In this document: piece by piece, positions 34,391-43,342 of the stretch
How the letters are laid out: each line of letters opens with the position of its first letter
Position numbering within the stretch: position 1 is the first letter of the stretch
From: DATKQY01 sp035532475
GTDB taxonomy: Bacteria > Actinomycetota > Acidimicrobiia > Acidimicrobiales > Bog-793
Assembly (NCBI GenBank): GCA_035532475.1
Contig: DATKQY010000008.1
Span: 60,078-124,077, forward strand
Direction: 5' to 3'
DNA length: 64,000 nt
The notes under the pieces: generated by a model
Database searches by the model: none
What the model saw: only the letters and a program-made list of their open reading frames with translations
Told to the model about the DNA's origin: nothing
Made by a program: the position numbers and the translations under genes

Positions 34391-35107
34391 ATGCCGGCGA
34401 ACGGCCAGACTCGCCGGGTGCAGCGACTCATCCTCTGGGACATCGACGGGACCTTGGTCAGCGTCGGTGAGATCGGCGCCCAGGTCTTCGATCGCGCCAT
34501 CGAGCGGGCACTCGGGGTACGTCCCACGGACCGGGTCCGCATGAGCGGCAAGACGGATCCGCAGATCGTCCGCGAGTACCTCCAGATGCTCTCGATCGCC
34601 CACCCCGAGGTCCACGTCCCGGGCATCCTGCAGCACCTGCAGGCGGAGCTGTTGGCGGCGGAGGAGCTCGTGCGCGCCCACGGCCGGGTGCTCCCTGGCG
34701 TCGAAGAGGTGCTGCTGCTGCTCGGGAGCGAGGCGGGCGTGATCCAGACCGTCCTCACCGGCAACATCGCCCCGAACGCGCTCTTGAAGCTGGCCTCGCT
34801 CGACCTCGACCGGCTTCTCGACCTCGAGGTCGGCGCGTTCGGCAGCGACCACGCGGATCGCAACGAGCTGGTGCCGATCGCGCGCGAGCGCGTCGCGCGC
34901 CTGCGCGGCAGGAGCTTCGCGTCGTCGGACGTCTGGGTCGTCGGCGACTCGGAGAACGATCTCGCGTGCGCGCGGGCGGGCGGGGTGCGGTGCCTGCTGG
35001 TCGGGACCGGCCGGACCGGGCTGGACGACCTGCGCACGCTCGGCGCGGACGCGGTCCTGGCCGACCTCGGCGACACCGACTCGGTGATCGAGATCCTGCG
35101 CTCCTGA
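34391..35107 (+). CDS. HAD-superfamily hydrolase
   Basis: A 238-aa phosphatase of the HAD superfamily: motif I DIDGTL near residue 17, motif II TGN, motif IV VGDSENDLACARAGG near 185. The cap insertion sits between motifs I and II (subfamily IA, phosphoglycolate phosphatase-like). ATG at 34391 or GTG at 34418 are both possible; the second starts directly before the first strand. Substrate unknown. Confidence 0.88.
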   Translation: MPANGQTRRVQRLILWDIDGTLVSVGEIGAQVFDRAIERALGVRPTDRVRMSGKTDPQIVREYLQMLSIAHPEVHVPGILQHLQAELLAAEELVRAHGRVLPGVEEVLLLLGSEAGVIQTVLTGNIAPNALLKLASLDLDRLLDLEVGAFGSDHADRNELVPIARERVARLRGRSFASSDVWVVGDSENDLACARAGGVRCLLVGTGRTGLDDLRTLGADAVLADLGDTDSVIEILRS

Positions 35108-35208
35108 GGCGACGGGCGCCGCAGCTCTCATCTGCACCGGTGGCGCGGCGGGCTCCGGCACGCGCCATGATTGGCGTGCGGAGGGTTGCGACCCGAGGAG
35201 GAACAGCC

Positions 35209-35640
35209 ATGCGGATAGCTGCACTGCTCGAGGCGAAGGGCTCGGCGGTCACGACGATCGGAGCCGACGCCACGGTCGCCGACGCGGTCGTGGCGCTGTG
35301 CCGCCAGCGCATCGGCGCCCTGGTCGTTTCGCCGGACGGACGGCACATCGAGGGCATCGTGTCCGAGCGCGACGTCATCCGGGGGCTCAACGATCTTGGC
35401 GGCGCCATCATGGAGCAGTCCGTCGCCTCGGTGATGTCCGCCACCGTGCACACGTGCTCGCCGGACGACGACACCGACTCGCTGATGTCGACGATGACCG
35501 AGCAACGCGTGCGCCATGTGCCGGTCGTCTCCGACGGAGAGCTGGCGGGCATCGTGAGCATCGGCGACGTCGTGAAGAGCCGGATCGACGAGCTGCAGAC
35601 CGATCGCGACAAGCTCGTCGAGTACATCAACGCCCGCTGA
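35209..35640 (+). CDS. CBS-domain pair protein
   Basis: A 143-aa protein made only of two CBS domains (VADAVVALCRQRIGALVV and DSLMSTMTEQRVRHVPVVSDG). Such stand-alone Bateman modules bind adenosyl ligands and sense energy state. ATG preceded by GAGGAGGAAC. It follows the HAD gene by about 100 bp on the same strand. Confidence 0.92.
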   Translation: MRIAALLEAKGSAVTTIGADATVADAVVALCRQRIGALVVSPDGRHIEGIVSERDVIRGLNDLGGAIMEQSVASVMSATVHTCSPDDDTDSLMSTMTEQRVRHVPVVSDGELAGIVSIGDVVKSRIDELQTDRDKLVEYINAR

Positions 35641-35799
35641 GACCCAGGCGGCAGCGTTGCCCCGCGCGCCCCGCGCGCCCCGTCGCCCGCGGGCGAGGCG
35701 AAGATCGCGGGCGACCGTCCGTCGCCTCCTCAGCAGCGCGCGGAGCTTCTCGGCCGGCGGAGGCCGAGGTCCAGGAACTGACCCGGCAAGGAGACGTAG

Positions 35800-36816
35800 A
35801 TGCGCGCCGCGCTGCTGCCCCGCTACGGTTCGCCGCTCGAGCTGACGGAGATCCCGACGCCCGAGCCCGGCCCCGGCGAGGTGCTGGTTCGGGTGGCGGC
35901 GGCGGGCGTCTGCCACTCCGACGTCCACCTCCGCCGGCATGAGGCGAACGAGCTGCCGGAGTTTCCGTGGATCCTCGGCCACGAGGTCGCCGGACACGTG
36001 GAGCGTCTCGGACCAGGCCCGGCGGTCGTCGAGCCCGGTGACGCCGTCGCGGTGTTCGGCGGCTTCGGCTGTGGCGCGTGCGAAGTCTGTCTCGGCGGCG
36101 ACGAGCAGCTCTGCTCCTCGGGTCGCTGGCTGGGCATCGGCCGCCCGGGCGGCTACGCGGAGCACGTGCTCGTCCCCTCGGCGCGCCACCTCGTCCCCCT
36201 CGGCGCTCTCGACCCTGTGGACGCCGCGCCGCTGACCGACGCCGCGCTGACGCCGTACCGCGCGATCCGGAAGGTGCTCCCTGCCCTCCGGCCAGGGTCG
36301 AGCACGGTCGTCATCGGCGCCGGAGGGCTCGGCCAGTGCGCGGTGCAGCTCCTGCGGTTGCTCAGCGCGACGGAGGTCGTGGTGCTCGAGACCGCACCGG
36401 ACAAGCGGGACGCGGCCATCTCGCTCGGCGCTCACCACGCGCTCGACCCCGCGGACGCGGACGTCGTCGAGCATGTGCGATCGCTCACCGGCGGCGGCGC
36501 GACAGCGGTGCTCGACATCGTCGGCGCCGAGGAGACCACCGCGTTGGCCGCTCAGCTCGCACGCCGCCGGGGCTGTGTGGTGCTCGTCGGTCTCGCCGGC
36601 GGCACCGTGCCCGTCGGCTTTGCGGCGGTCGCCCCGGAGGTGAACGTCACCACGAGCTTCTGGGGCAACCGGACCGAGCTCGCCGAGGTCGTGCGGCTGG
36701 CACAACGGGGCGCGCTCCGCGTCGGCGTCACCCGCTACCCGTTCGAGTCCCTCGAGGACGCGTTCGACGACCTGGTGGGCGGGCGCGTGCGCGGTCGCGC
36801 GGTCGTCACGTTCTGA
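35800..36816 (+). CDS. zinc-dependent alcohol dehydrogenase (second)
   Basis: A 338-aa medium-chain dehydrogenase: catalytic-site AAGVCHSDVHLRR and LGHEVAGHVE; structural-zinc cysteines in GCGACEVCLGGDEQLC; dinucleotide fold VIGAGGLGQCAVQLLRL. Oxidises alcohols with NAD. ATG with AAGGAGA. It differs in sequence from the dehydrogenase at 26682-27785, so it is not a recent duplicate. Convergent with the LuxR regulator. Confidence 0.93.
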   Translation: MRAALLPRYGSPLELTEIPTPEPGPGEVLVRVAAAGVCHSDVHLRRHEANELPEFPWILGHEVAGHVERLGPGPAVVEPGDAVAVFGGFGCGACEVCLGGDEQLCSSGRWLGIGRPGGYAEHVLVPSARHLVPLGALDPVDAAPLTDAALTPYRAIRKVLPALRPGSSTVVIGAGGLGQCAVQLLRLLSATEVVVLETAPDKRDAAISLGAHHALDPADADVVEHVRSLTGGGATAVLDIVGAEETTALAAQLARRRGCVVLVGLAGGTVPVGFAAVAPEVNVTTSFWGNRTELAEVVRLAQRGALRVGVTRYPFESLEDAFDDLVGGRVRGRAVVTF

Positions 36817-36849
36817 ACCGGGCCGCGCCCGGAGCCAGTTGCGCCGCGC

Positions 36850-39630
36850 TCAACGCGCCGTCGGGTCCTCCGCCGCAGGCGGCGCGACGAGCTGGGCGAG
36901 CTTCACCCTCGAAGAGACGCCGAGGCGGCGGTAGATGTTCGTCAGGTGGAACTCGACCGCCTTCACGCTGATCACGAGCTGCTCGGCGATCTCACGGTTG
37001 GACAGACCGGCGCTGACGAGGCGCGCCACCATCGCCTCGGCGGCACTCAGCACGACCGGCGGCCGTCCTGCTGCGGCCGGTGCCAGGGCGGCGAGGTGGG
37101 CGCGGGCGGCGGCCGCATACGGCCGCGCGCCGATGCGCTCGAACGCCCTGCACGCAGCTTGCAGGGCAGCACTGGCCAGATCCATCCGGCCGGCGAGCGC
37201 GAGCGCCCGGCCGCGCGCGTCTTCCAGCCGGGCGAGCTCGAGCGGGAGTGCGAGCCCGCCGGCCACCTCGGCGCCGGAGCGGAACGCGGCCTCGGCAGCG
37301 GCGTGGTCTCCGAGCGCCGCATGCAGGCTGCCACGCACCCGGGCCGCCCCGACCAGCGACGAGCGGCGCCCGACTGCTCGTGCGCGCTGCTCGTAGCGGA
37401 CGAGGGCCCGCTCCGCCTCGTCCAGGCGGCCGGATTCGACCAGCGCCTCAGCGAGCACCGGTCCGAGGGTGACCGTGCCGGGGTCGGCGAGCTGGTGCGT
37501 GACCTCCAGCTCCGGTCCGGCCTCGAGCAGGGCGGCGACGTCGCCGGACCCGAGGGCGAGCGCGGCTCGCGCGGCCGACGCGTAGGAGCGGAACGCCGCG
37601 ATCGGTGCGAGCGCCACCCAGTCGGCGGCCTGCTGGACATGCGCGGCGGCGACTTCGAAGTCGCCTCTCGCCGCGCTCGGGTAGGCGGCGAGCGAGTGCA
37701 GCAGGGGCAGGTCCCAGACGCGACCCGCCTCCGTCGCCCCCTCGACGGCGAGCTCGGCGTGGACCGCGGCCTCGTCGAAGCGGCCGAGGCGGTACTCCGC
37801 CTCGGCCAGGAAGCCGAGCGCCTGGCTGACCCTCATCGGCTCGCCGGCACGCGAGCGGGCGAACGCCAGGGCCAGGTGGCCACGGGCGGCGCCGGCGTCG
37901 TCGGTCCACAGCTCGAGCAGGCCGCGGGCGGCGAGCACGTCGGCCGTCCCCGGGACGTCCGGCGCGTCGAGCTGCGCCAACGCCTCGACGCCTCGCCCGA
38001 GCGTCCCCATCGACAGGGCCCAGCAGAACAGGCCGAACGAGACCGTCCGCGCATCACCGACGGCGAAGCGGCGAGCCGCCTCTCCCCAGTCGAGCATCTC
38101 GTCGACGTTCAGGTCGACGACGGCGAGGCTCGCCATGCCGACGGCGATCCGGCCGGCGAGATCTGCCGGCGCGCCGGCCGCCTCGGCCGAACCGGCGCGC
38201 TCGAGCTCCGCCCACGACCGGCGGAAGGCCGACTCGGCATCGGGGAGGCGCCCCCCGACGAGCGCCAGGTAGCCGAGGACGTGGTCGCGGTGCGGGCCAC
38301 GGTCCATCGCGCGGACCCGGTGCTCCAGCGCGAGGGCGCGCGACGCCTCGCCGGCGACGAGCCAGGTCTCGACGGCCTCCAGCATCCGTCGGTCGGCGCT
38401 CGCCCCGCGCGGGCTCACATCGGCGGCCTGGCGCAGGTGCTCACCGGCCGCGACGAGTGCCCCCGCGGCGCGCTCCTCCGCAGCCACTGCCTCGAGCTGC
38501 GCGGCGAGACGCTCGTCGGCGCCGGTGGCCGCGGCGAGCCGGTGGTGCAGGTGGGTCGTCCCCGTCGTGTATGCCGCGGCGCGCCCGTGCAGACGGACCT
38601 GGCCGGACGCCCCGAGATGTCGGTAGACGGCGGCACGGACGAGCGCGTGGGGGAAGCGGAGCTCGCGACCTGGCGGCACGGGATCGAGGAGCAGGCCTGC
38701 GGCGACGGCCTCGTCGAGCGCGGCAGGGGGGGCGTCCACCTCACCGACGGACGCGGCGGCGGTGAGCGGGGACAGCCTCCCGAGCACCGCTGCCGCGCTG
38801 ACGAGGTCCCGGGCCCCCGGCGAGCACCGTTCCAACCGAGCGACAACGAGGGCGGCGAGCGCCGGAGGCGGCGGCAAGGCCGAGGCCTCCCGGGCATCGG
38901 CCCGAGCGAGCGAGGGGTCCGACTCGAGGAGCGTGAGCACGTACAGCGGGTGCCCGTCCGTCTGGCCGTGGAGCCACGCGGCCTCGCGCTCGTTGAGGGC
39001 GACGTCCAGCTGTGCGGCCAGCTCGCGTACGCCCTCCGGTGTGAGTCCGGCGAGCACGAGCCGCCGCCCTGGCCCGGTCGCGAGCAGGCGCGACCACCCG
39101 GCGTCGAGGACGCCGGGGCGAGCCGTGAGCAGGAGCAGCACGCGATCGGCGAGCAGCCGCCGGGCTGCGAAGACGAGCGCCGCGGTGGAGGAGCTGTCGG
39201 CCAGATGGGCGTCGTCGATCACCGCGACGACGGTCGCGGCCGCGCCCTGCAGCTCGCCGACGGTCGCGAGGAGCTGCGCGCCGGCGGCGAGCGGGTCGAG
39301 GTCGTGCGGGAACGGGACGGAGTGAGCCCGAGCCCGCGCCCCGGGGGGGACAATGCTCGCCAGCAGTTGCGTCGCCACGCCGAAGGCAAGGTGTGACTCC
39401 AGCTCGTCGGCGCGGGCGCGCAGGACCACGACGTCGGCGCGGGCCGTGCCGACGAACCGGTCGACGAGGGCGGTCTTGCCGATACCGGCATCGCCCTCGA
39501 GGAGGACGAGTTGGGGCTGGCCCTGGCGCGCCAGCCCGAGCGCGCCGTCGAGCACCTCGAGCTCCGCGCGCCGCCCGACCAGCAAGGGGCGCGCCGGGCG
39601 ACCCCGATCGTGGCCGCGGTCGGTCGTCAT
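36850..39630 (-). CDS. large ATP-binding LuxR-family regulator (LAL)
   Basis: A 926-aa regulator. Residues about 15-260 hold an AAA ATPase with Walker A EGDAGIGKTALVDRF near residue 43 and Walker B VVAVIDDAHLAD near 135. A long helical repeat region (TPR-like) follows, and the C-terminal about 65 residues are a LuxR helix-turn-helix (SAGLSNREIAEQLVISVKAV, EFHLTNIYRRLGVSSR). Activator of an unknown pathway. ATG at 39630 with a GGAG site. A 16-bp palindrome lies about 85 bp upstream. Confidence 0.92.
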   Translation of the reverse strand: MTTDRGHDRGRPARPLLVGRRAELEVLDGALGLARQGQPQLVLLEGDAGIGKTALVDRFVGTARADVVVLRARADELESHLAFGVATQLLASIVPPGARARAHSVPFPHDLDPLAAGAQLLATVGELQGAAATVVAVIDDAHLADSSSTAALVFAARRLLADRVLLLLTARPGVLDAGWSRLLATGPGRRLVLAGLTPEGVRELAAQLDVALNEREAAWLHGQTDGHPLYVLTLLESDPSLARADAREASALPPPPALAALVVARLERCSPGARDLVSAAAVLGRLSPLTAAASVGEVDAPPAALDEAVAAGLLLDPVPPGRELRFPHALVRAAVYRHLGASGQVRLHGRAAAYTTGTTHLHHRLAAATGADERLAAQLEAVAAEERAAGALVAAGEHLRQAADVSPRGASADRRMLEAVETWLVAGEASRALALEHRVRAMDRGPHRDHVLGYLALVGGRLPDAESAFRRSWAELERAGSAEAAGAPADLAGRIAVGMASLAVVDLNVDEMLDWGEAARRFAVGDARTVSFGLFCWALSMGTLGRGVEALAQLDAPDVPGTADVLAARGLLELWTDDAGAARGHLALAFARSRAGEPMRVSQALGFLAEAEYRLGRFDEAAVHAELAVEGATEAGRVWDLPLLHSLAAYPSAARGDFEVAAAHVQQAADWVALAPIAAFRSYASAARAALALGSGDVAALLEAGPELEVTHQLADPGTVTLGPVLAEALVESGRLDEAERALVRYEQRARAVGRRSSLVGAARVRGSLHAALGDHAAAEAAFRSGAEVAGGLALPLELARLEDARGRALALAGRMDLASAALQAACRAFERIGARPYAAAARAHLAALAPAAAGRPPVVLSAAEAMVARLVSAGLSNREIAEQLVISVKAVEFHLTNIYRRLGVSSRVKLAQLVAPPAAEDPTAR

Positions 39631-39712
39631 GCTGCACTCCGAATGACACGAGAGTAATCCATGGCAGCGGGAACGCCCCTCTTCCTGCTCCTCGCTGCAC
39701 AATCCGCGAGAA

Positions 39713-39728
39713 CTAGGGTTTACCCTAG
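39713..39728. promoter_or_regulatory. 16-bp perfect palindrome, putative operator
   Basis: CTAGGGT-TT-ACCCTAG, in the 241-bp divergent region between the LuxR regulator and the small ORF at 39872, within a locally AT-rich patch. It is a plausible binding site, perhaps for autoregulation. Confidence 0.4.
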
Positions 39729-39871
39729 AGACAGCCCGGCTGCTGAACGCCTATAACTCTGCAAGTCATTGGGGCCGTGCGCCCCGCGCCGCGCGGTGCC
39801 CCGATCACGGACCCCGGTACTGGCGCGGTCGCCCACGTCCCCGTCGTCCGACGCGCAGGGAGAGCCTCGCC

Positions 39872-40078
39872 ATGAGCGACCGAGACGGGGAGCCGCGCGA
39901 GCACCGGTCGACGCGATCGAGCCCCGTCGCCGACCAGGCCGCTTCCGTGTGGACCCGCGTCGGATCCTTCCTCAAAGCCTGCGTCGCCCGGCTCGTGGCG
40001 GTCGATCCGACGAGCCCACGCGAGCCGACGTTCCTGCTCAGGCCGGTCAAGCCCGAGGAGGAGGGGAAAGAGGGCTGA
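39872..40078 (+). CDS. small unrecognised protein (68 aa)
   Basis: ATG preceded by GGGAG at suitable distance. The charged N-terminus is followed by a possible amphipathic segment (ASVWTRVGSFLKACVARLV) and an acidic tail. No family recognised. It precedes the NRDE gene by 34 bp on the same strand and may be co-transcribed with it. Confidence 0.42.
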   Translation: MSDRDGEPREHRSTRSSPVADQAASVWTRVGSFLKACVARLVAVDPTSPREPTFLLRPVKPEEEGKEG

Positions 40079-40112
40079 GCGTGGGCGCCCCTCTCGCCTA
40101 CCGTCGCGAGCA

Positions 40113-40883
40113 GTGTGCCTCCTCGTCGTTCTGTCCCGTGTCGTCCCCGGAGCACCGCTCGTCGTCGCGGCCAACCGAGACGAGCGCTACTCCCGGCCCT
40201 CGGAGAGCATCGCCGTGCTGCGCGCCGCGGCTCCGCGGATCCTCGGTGGCCGGGACGGGCTCGCCGGCGGGACCTGGCTCGCCGTGAACGAGCACGGCGT
40301 CGTGGCCGGGCTGACTAACCGGCCCTCCCCCGCCGGTCGGGACCCGTCCAAGCGGTCACGCGGCGAGCTTCCGCTGGCCCTCGCCGTGCACGCCGACGCC
40401 CGGACCGCCGTCGAGGACGTCGCCGCGCGGCTCCGACCCGGCGAGTACAACCCGTGCTGGCTGCTCGTCGGCGACCGCAGCTCGTTGTTCTCGATGGACA
40501 TGACCGCGACCCGGGCGGCGCGCGTGACGGAGCTGCCCGCGGGCATCCACGTGCTCGAGAACCGCGCGCTCGGCTCGCCCTCCGCCAAGGTGACCCACGC
40601 GCGCAGGCTCGCCGCCGGCGCGGCAGAGGCGGTCGGCGCCGAGCTCGCGTCCTCCCTTCGCGACCTGCTCGCCGACCACAGCGTGCCGGCGGCTGGGGCG
40701 CCCGGCCCGGAGGGGACGTCCGAGCTCGGCGCGTGCTGTGTCCACACCGCGGCATACGGCACGAGGTCGGCCGAGCTCGTCACCGTGCCGGACGACCCGC
40801 TGGCGCTCCCGCTCCTCGAGGTGGCCGACGGGCCCCCGTGTACCGCGCCCTTCCGCGACGCGTCCGCGCTCTGGGGTCGCTGA
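40113..40883 (+). CDS. NRDE-family protein (TANGO2-like)
   Basis: A 256-aa protein with the defining AANRDERYSRPSE motif near residue 18 and the GGTWLAVNEHGVVAGLTNR block near 51. GTG start followed by Cys2 (MCLLVV), which is conserved in the family and may serve as an N-terminal nucleophile. TANGO2-like proteins are implicated in haem trafficking and lipid metabolism in other organisms; here the role is unknown. Confidence 0.88.
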   Translation: MCLLVVLSRVVPGAPLVVAANRDERYSRPSESIAVLRAAAPRILGGRDGLAGGTWLAVNEHGVVAGLTNRPSPAGRDPSKRSRGELPLALAVHADARTAVEDVAARLRPGEYNPCWLLVGDRSSLFSMDMTATRAARVTELPAGIHVLENRALGSPSAKVTHARRLAAGAAEAVGAELASSLRDLLADHSVPAAGAPGPEGTSELGACCVHTAAYGTRSAELVTVPDDPLALPLLEVADGPPCTAPFRDASALWGR

Positions 40884-41054
40884 TCCCGGCGACGCACCGC
40901 TGCGCCCGGCGCCCGCGGTGAGCGGGACGGGCCAGCGCGGGCCCGGGCGCCCATGCGGTCCCGGAGCCGCCGACGCGGTCCTCACGTATCATGCGGGCGG
41001 GCGAACGGCACCTCTCGCTACGGTCCGGCCCGGACCAGACACGGAGGAGCGGCG

Positions 41055-42140
41055 ATGGCTTCACTGCTGCTGGCGATCGGCACCCGTAAGGGCCTGTGGC
41101 TCGCGCGCAGCGACGACGAACGCCGGACCTGGTCGCTCGACGGCCCCCACTTCCTGATGCGGGAGGTCCCGGCGATCGCGATCGACACGCGCGGGACCGG
41201 GCCCCGCCTCCTCGTCGGGGTGCGCAGCGAGCACTGGGGCCCGACAGTGATGTGGTCCGACGACCTCGGCGGCTCGTGGCACGAGCGCGACGACGGCGCG
41301 ATCCGCTTCCCTGCGGACACCGGCGCTGCTCTGGCACGGGTCTGGCAGCTGCAGCCGGACGCGGCCATGCGTCCGGGCGTCGTCTGGGCCGGCTGCGAGC
41401 CGACGTCGCTGTGGCGGAGCGACGACCGCGGCGAGACCTTCTCGCTCGTGCGGGGCCTGTGGGACCACCCGCACCGGCTCGAGTGGACGCCGGGATTCGG
41501 CGGCGCCGCGGTCCACTCCGTGCTGGCTGACCCGGACTCCGAGCGCCTCCGGGTCGCGATGAGCACCGGCGGCGTCTACGCGAGCGACGACGGCGGGACC
41601 TCGTGGCGGGCCGCGAACCACGGCATCTCGGCCTACTTCTTGCCGAACCCCCACCCCGAGTTCGGCCAGTGCGTCCACAAGATCGCCGCCGACGCCACCG
41701 GCATCGGGTGCCTGTACGCGCAGAACCACCATGGCGTCTACCGCTCGGACGACGCCGGCAAGACCTGGATGCCGATCGAGGACGGGCTGCCGAGCAATTT
41801 CGGCTTCACCGTGCTGGCGCACCCGACCACCCCCGGCACCGCCTGGGTGGTGCCGCTCACCGCTGACGGCGAACGGGTGCCGCCCGGCGGCCGGCTCCGG
41901 TGCTACCGGACGAACGACGCCGGCGGCAACTGGAACGAGGTCGGCTCGGGGTTGCCCGACCGGTGCTGGGTCTCGGTGCTGCGCGACGCCGCGACCGTCG
42001 ACGACGCCGAGCCCACCGGCGTCTATCTCGGCACCCGGGACGGCTGCGTCTACGTGAGCCGCGACGAGGGCGACTCGTTCTCTCTGGTCGCCGCCCACCT
42101 TCCCGACGTGCTCTCGATCCGCGCCGCCGGGCTCGGCTGA
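41055..42140 (+). CDS. BNR/Asp-box repeat protein (sialidase-like propeller)
   Basis: A 361-aa predicted beta-propeller with six Asp-box motifs: SDDLGGSW, SDDRGETF, SDDGGTSW, SDDAGKTW, TNDAGGNW and SRDEGDSF. It resembles WD40/YVTN/BNR-like and VPS10-like proteins. No signal peptide, so it is cytoplasmic and not a typical secreted sialidase. ATG with GGAGG. The next gene, a MoaD/ThiS-like protein, begins 16 bp later, and a PIG-L enzyme follows with an overlap, so the three form an operon. Confidence 0.88.
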   Translation: MASLLLAIGTRKGLWLARSDDERRTWSLDGPHFLMREVPAIAIDTRGTGPRLLVGVRSEHWGPTVMWSDDLGGSWHERDDGAIRFPADTGAALARVWQLQPDAAMRPGVVWAGCEPTSLWRSDDRGETFSLVRGLWDHPHRLEWTPGFGGAAVHSVLADPDSERLRVAMSTGGVYASDDGGTSWRAANHGISAYFLPNPHPEFGQCVHKIAADATGIGCLYAQNHHGVYRSDDAGKTWMPIEDGLPSNFGFTVLAHPTTPGTAWVVPLTADGERVPPGGRLRCYRTNDAGGNWNEVGSGLPDRCWVSVLRDAATVDDAEPTGVYLGTRDGCVYVSRDEGDSFSLVAAHLPDVLSIRAAGLG

Positions 42141-42155
42141 GACCGTCGAGCCCCC

Positions 42156-42437
42156 GTGGTCGGCGTCCTGATCCCCGGCGCGCTCCAGGAGCTCGCCGGT
42201 GGCGCGCGCCGCCTCGACGTGGAGGTGCCGGTGGACGGGACCGTCGGCGACGTGCTCGTCGGGCTGGGCGTCGCGCACCCCGCGCTGCGCCGGCGCCTGA
42301 TGGACGAGACCGGCACGGTACGCGCGTACGTGAACGTCTACGTCGACGGCTCGGACATCCGCCACGGCACCGGTCTCGCCACGCCGGTGGCGGACGGTGC
42401 CGTCGTCCACATCCTGGCCTCGGTCGCCGGTGGCTGA
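42156..42437 (+). CDS. MoaD/ThiS-like ubiquitin-fold protein
   Basis: A 93-aa protein with a beta-grasp pattern (MVGVLIPGALQELAGG, LDVEVPVDGTVGDVL, RAYVNVYVDG) and a C-terminal Gly-Gly (HILASVAGG) at the very end, the feature needed for thiocarboxylate formation or conjugation. GTG start, no strong ribosome-binding site; probably translated by coupling to the BNR gene. It could be a sulfur carrier. It overlaps the following PIG-L gene by 8 bp. Confidence 0.85.
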   Translation: MVGVLIPGALQELAGGARRLDVEVPVDGTVGDVLVGLGVAHPALRRRLMDETGTVRAYVNVYVDGSDIRHGTGLATPVADGAVVHILASVAGG

Positions 42438-43269
42438 CGACCCCGAGGTGCCCGGGACCCACCGCCCGACGCTGATGGCGGTGCACGCGCACCCCGACGA
42501 CGAGGCCTCCTCCACCGGCGGGATCCTCGCCCGCTACGCCGACGAAGGGGTGCGGACCGTCGTCGTCACCTGCACGAACGGCGAGCTCGGGGACGCCCCC
42601 GACGGCGAGAAGCCCGACGGGCCCAACCACGACGAGGCGCGAGTCGTGGCGACACGCCTGCGGGAGCTCCGCGAGAGCTGCGCCATCCTCGGCGTGAGCG
42701 ACCTCGAGCTCCTGGGCTACCACGACTCGGGGATGATGGGCTGGAGCAACAACGAGGCCCGAGAGGCGTTCTGGCAGATGCCGGTGGCCGAGGCGGCGCG
42801 CCCGCTCGTCGCGCTGATGGAACGCTACCGCCCCGAGGTGGTGGTCACCTACGACGCGAACGGCTTCTACGGGCACCCGGACCACATCCAGGCGCACCGC
42901 ATCACGATCGCCGCCGCCGAGGCGACAGGCATCGTCCAGAAGCTGTACTTCCCCGCGATCCCGATGTCCGCCATCCCCGCCTTCACCGCGATGCTGCGTG
43001 CCGGTGGCGTCGATCCCCCGGCAGAGGACGACGAGGTCGACTTCGGGGTCGCCGACGAGCTGATCGCCGCCGCGGTCGACTGCTCGGCGGTGGTCGACCG
43101 CAAGTACGAGGCGCTCGCCGCCCACCGGAGCCAGACGACGGACACCTTCTTCTTGAAGCTCGGCCGCGAGCTGTTCGCCCAGGTCTTCGCGCGCGAGTAC
43201 TTCGTCCGTCACCTCGACCGCACCGGCTCGCCGACGCCGGAGGACGACCTGTTCGCCGGTCTTCGCTGA
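42430..43269 (+). CDS. mca: PIG-L deacetylase, mycothiol conjugate amidase-like
   Basis: A 279-aa zinc hydrolase of the PIG-L/MshB/Mca family with the metal motif AVHAHPDDEAS near residue 18 and the second His site FYGHPDHIQAHR near 145; TCTNGELGD follows the first. The length and sequence match mycothiol S-conjugate amidase, which cleaves mycothiol adducts during detoxification, better than MshB. GTG start within the 3' end of the MoaD-like gene (8-bp overlap). The gene name is tentative. Confidence 0.8.
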   Translation: MADDPEVPGTHRPTLMAVHAHPDDEASSTGGILARYADEGVRTVVVTCTNGELGDAPDGEKPDGPNHDEARVVATRLRELRESCAILGVSDLELLGYHDSGMMGWSNNEAREAFWQMPVAEAARPLVALMERYRPEVVVTYDANGFYGHPDHIQAHRITIAAAEATGIVQKLYFPAIPMSAIPAFTAMLRAGGVDPPAEDDEVDFGVADELIAAAVDCSAVVDRKYEALAAHRSQTTDTFFLKLGRELFAQVFAREYFVRHLDRTGSPTPEDDLFAGLR

Positions 43270-43342
43270 CCTCGCCCGCGACCCGCCCGGGCGGCGGCCC
43301 GGACCTCGAGCCGACGCCCGGGCCGTGCTAGGAAAGGACGCC

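Noticed and set aside
36946..39396. 816-codon plus-strand frame over the LuxR regulator
   Set aside because: Antisense shadow of a gene with an ATPase and HTH domain; no domain or ribosome-binding site.
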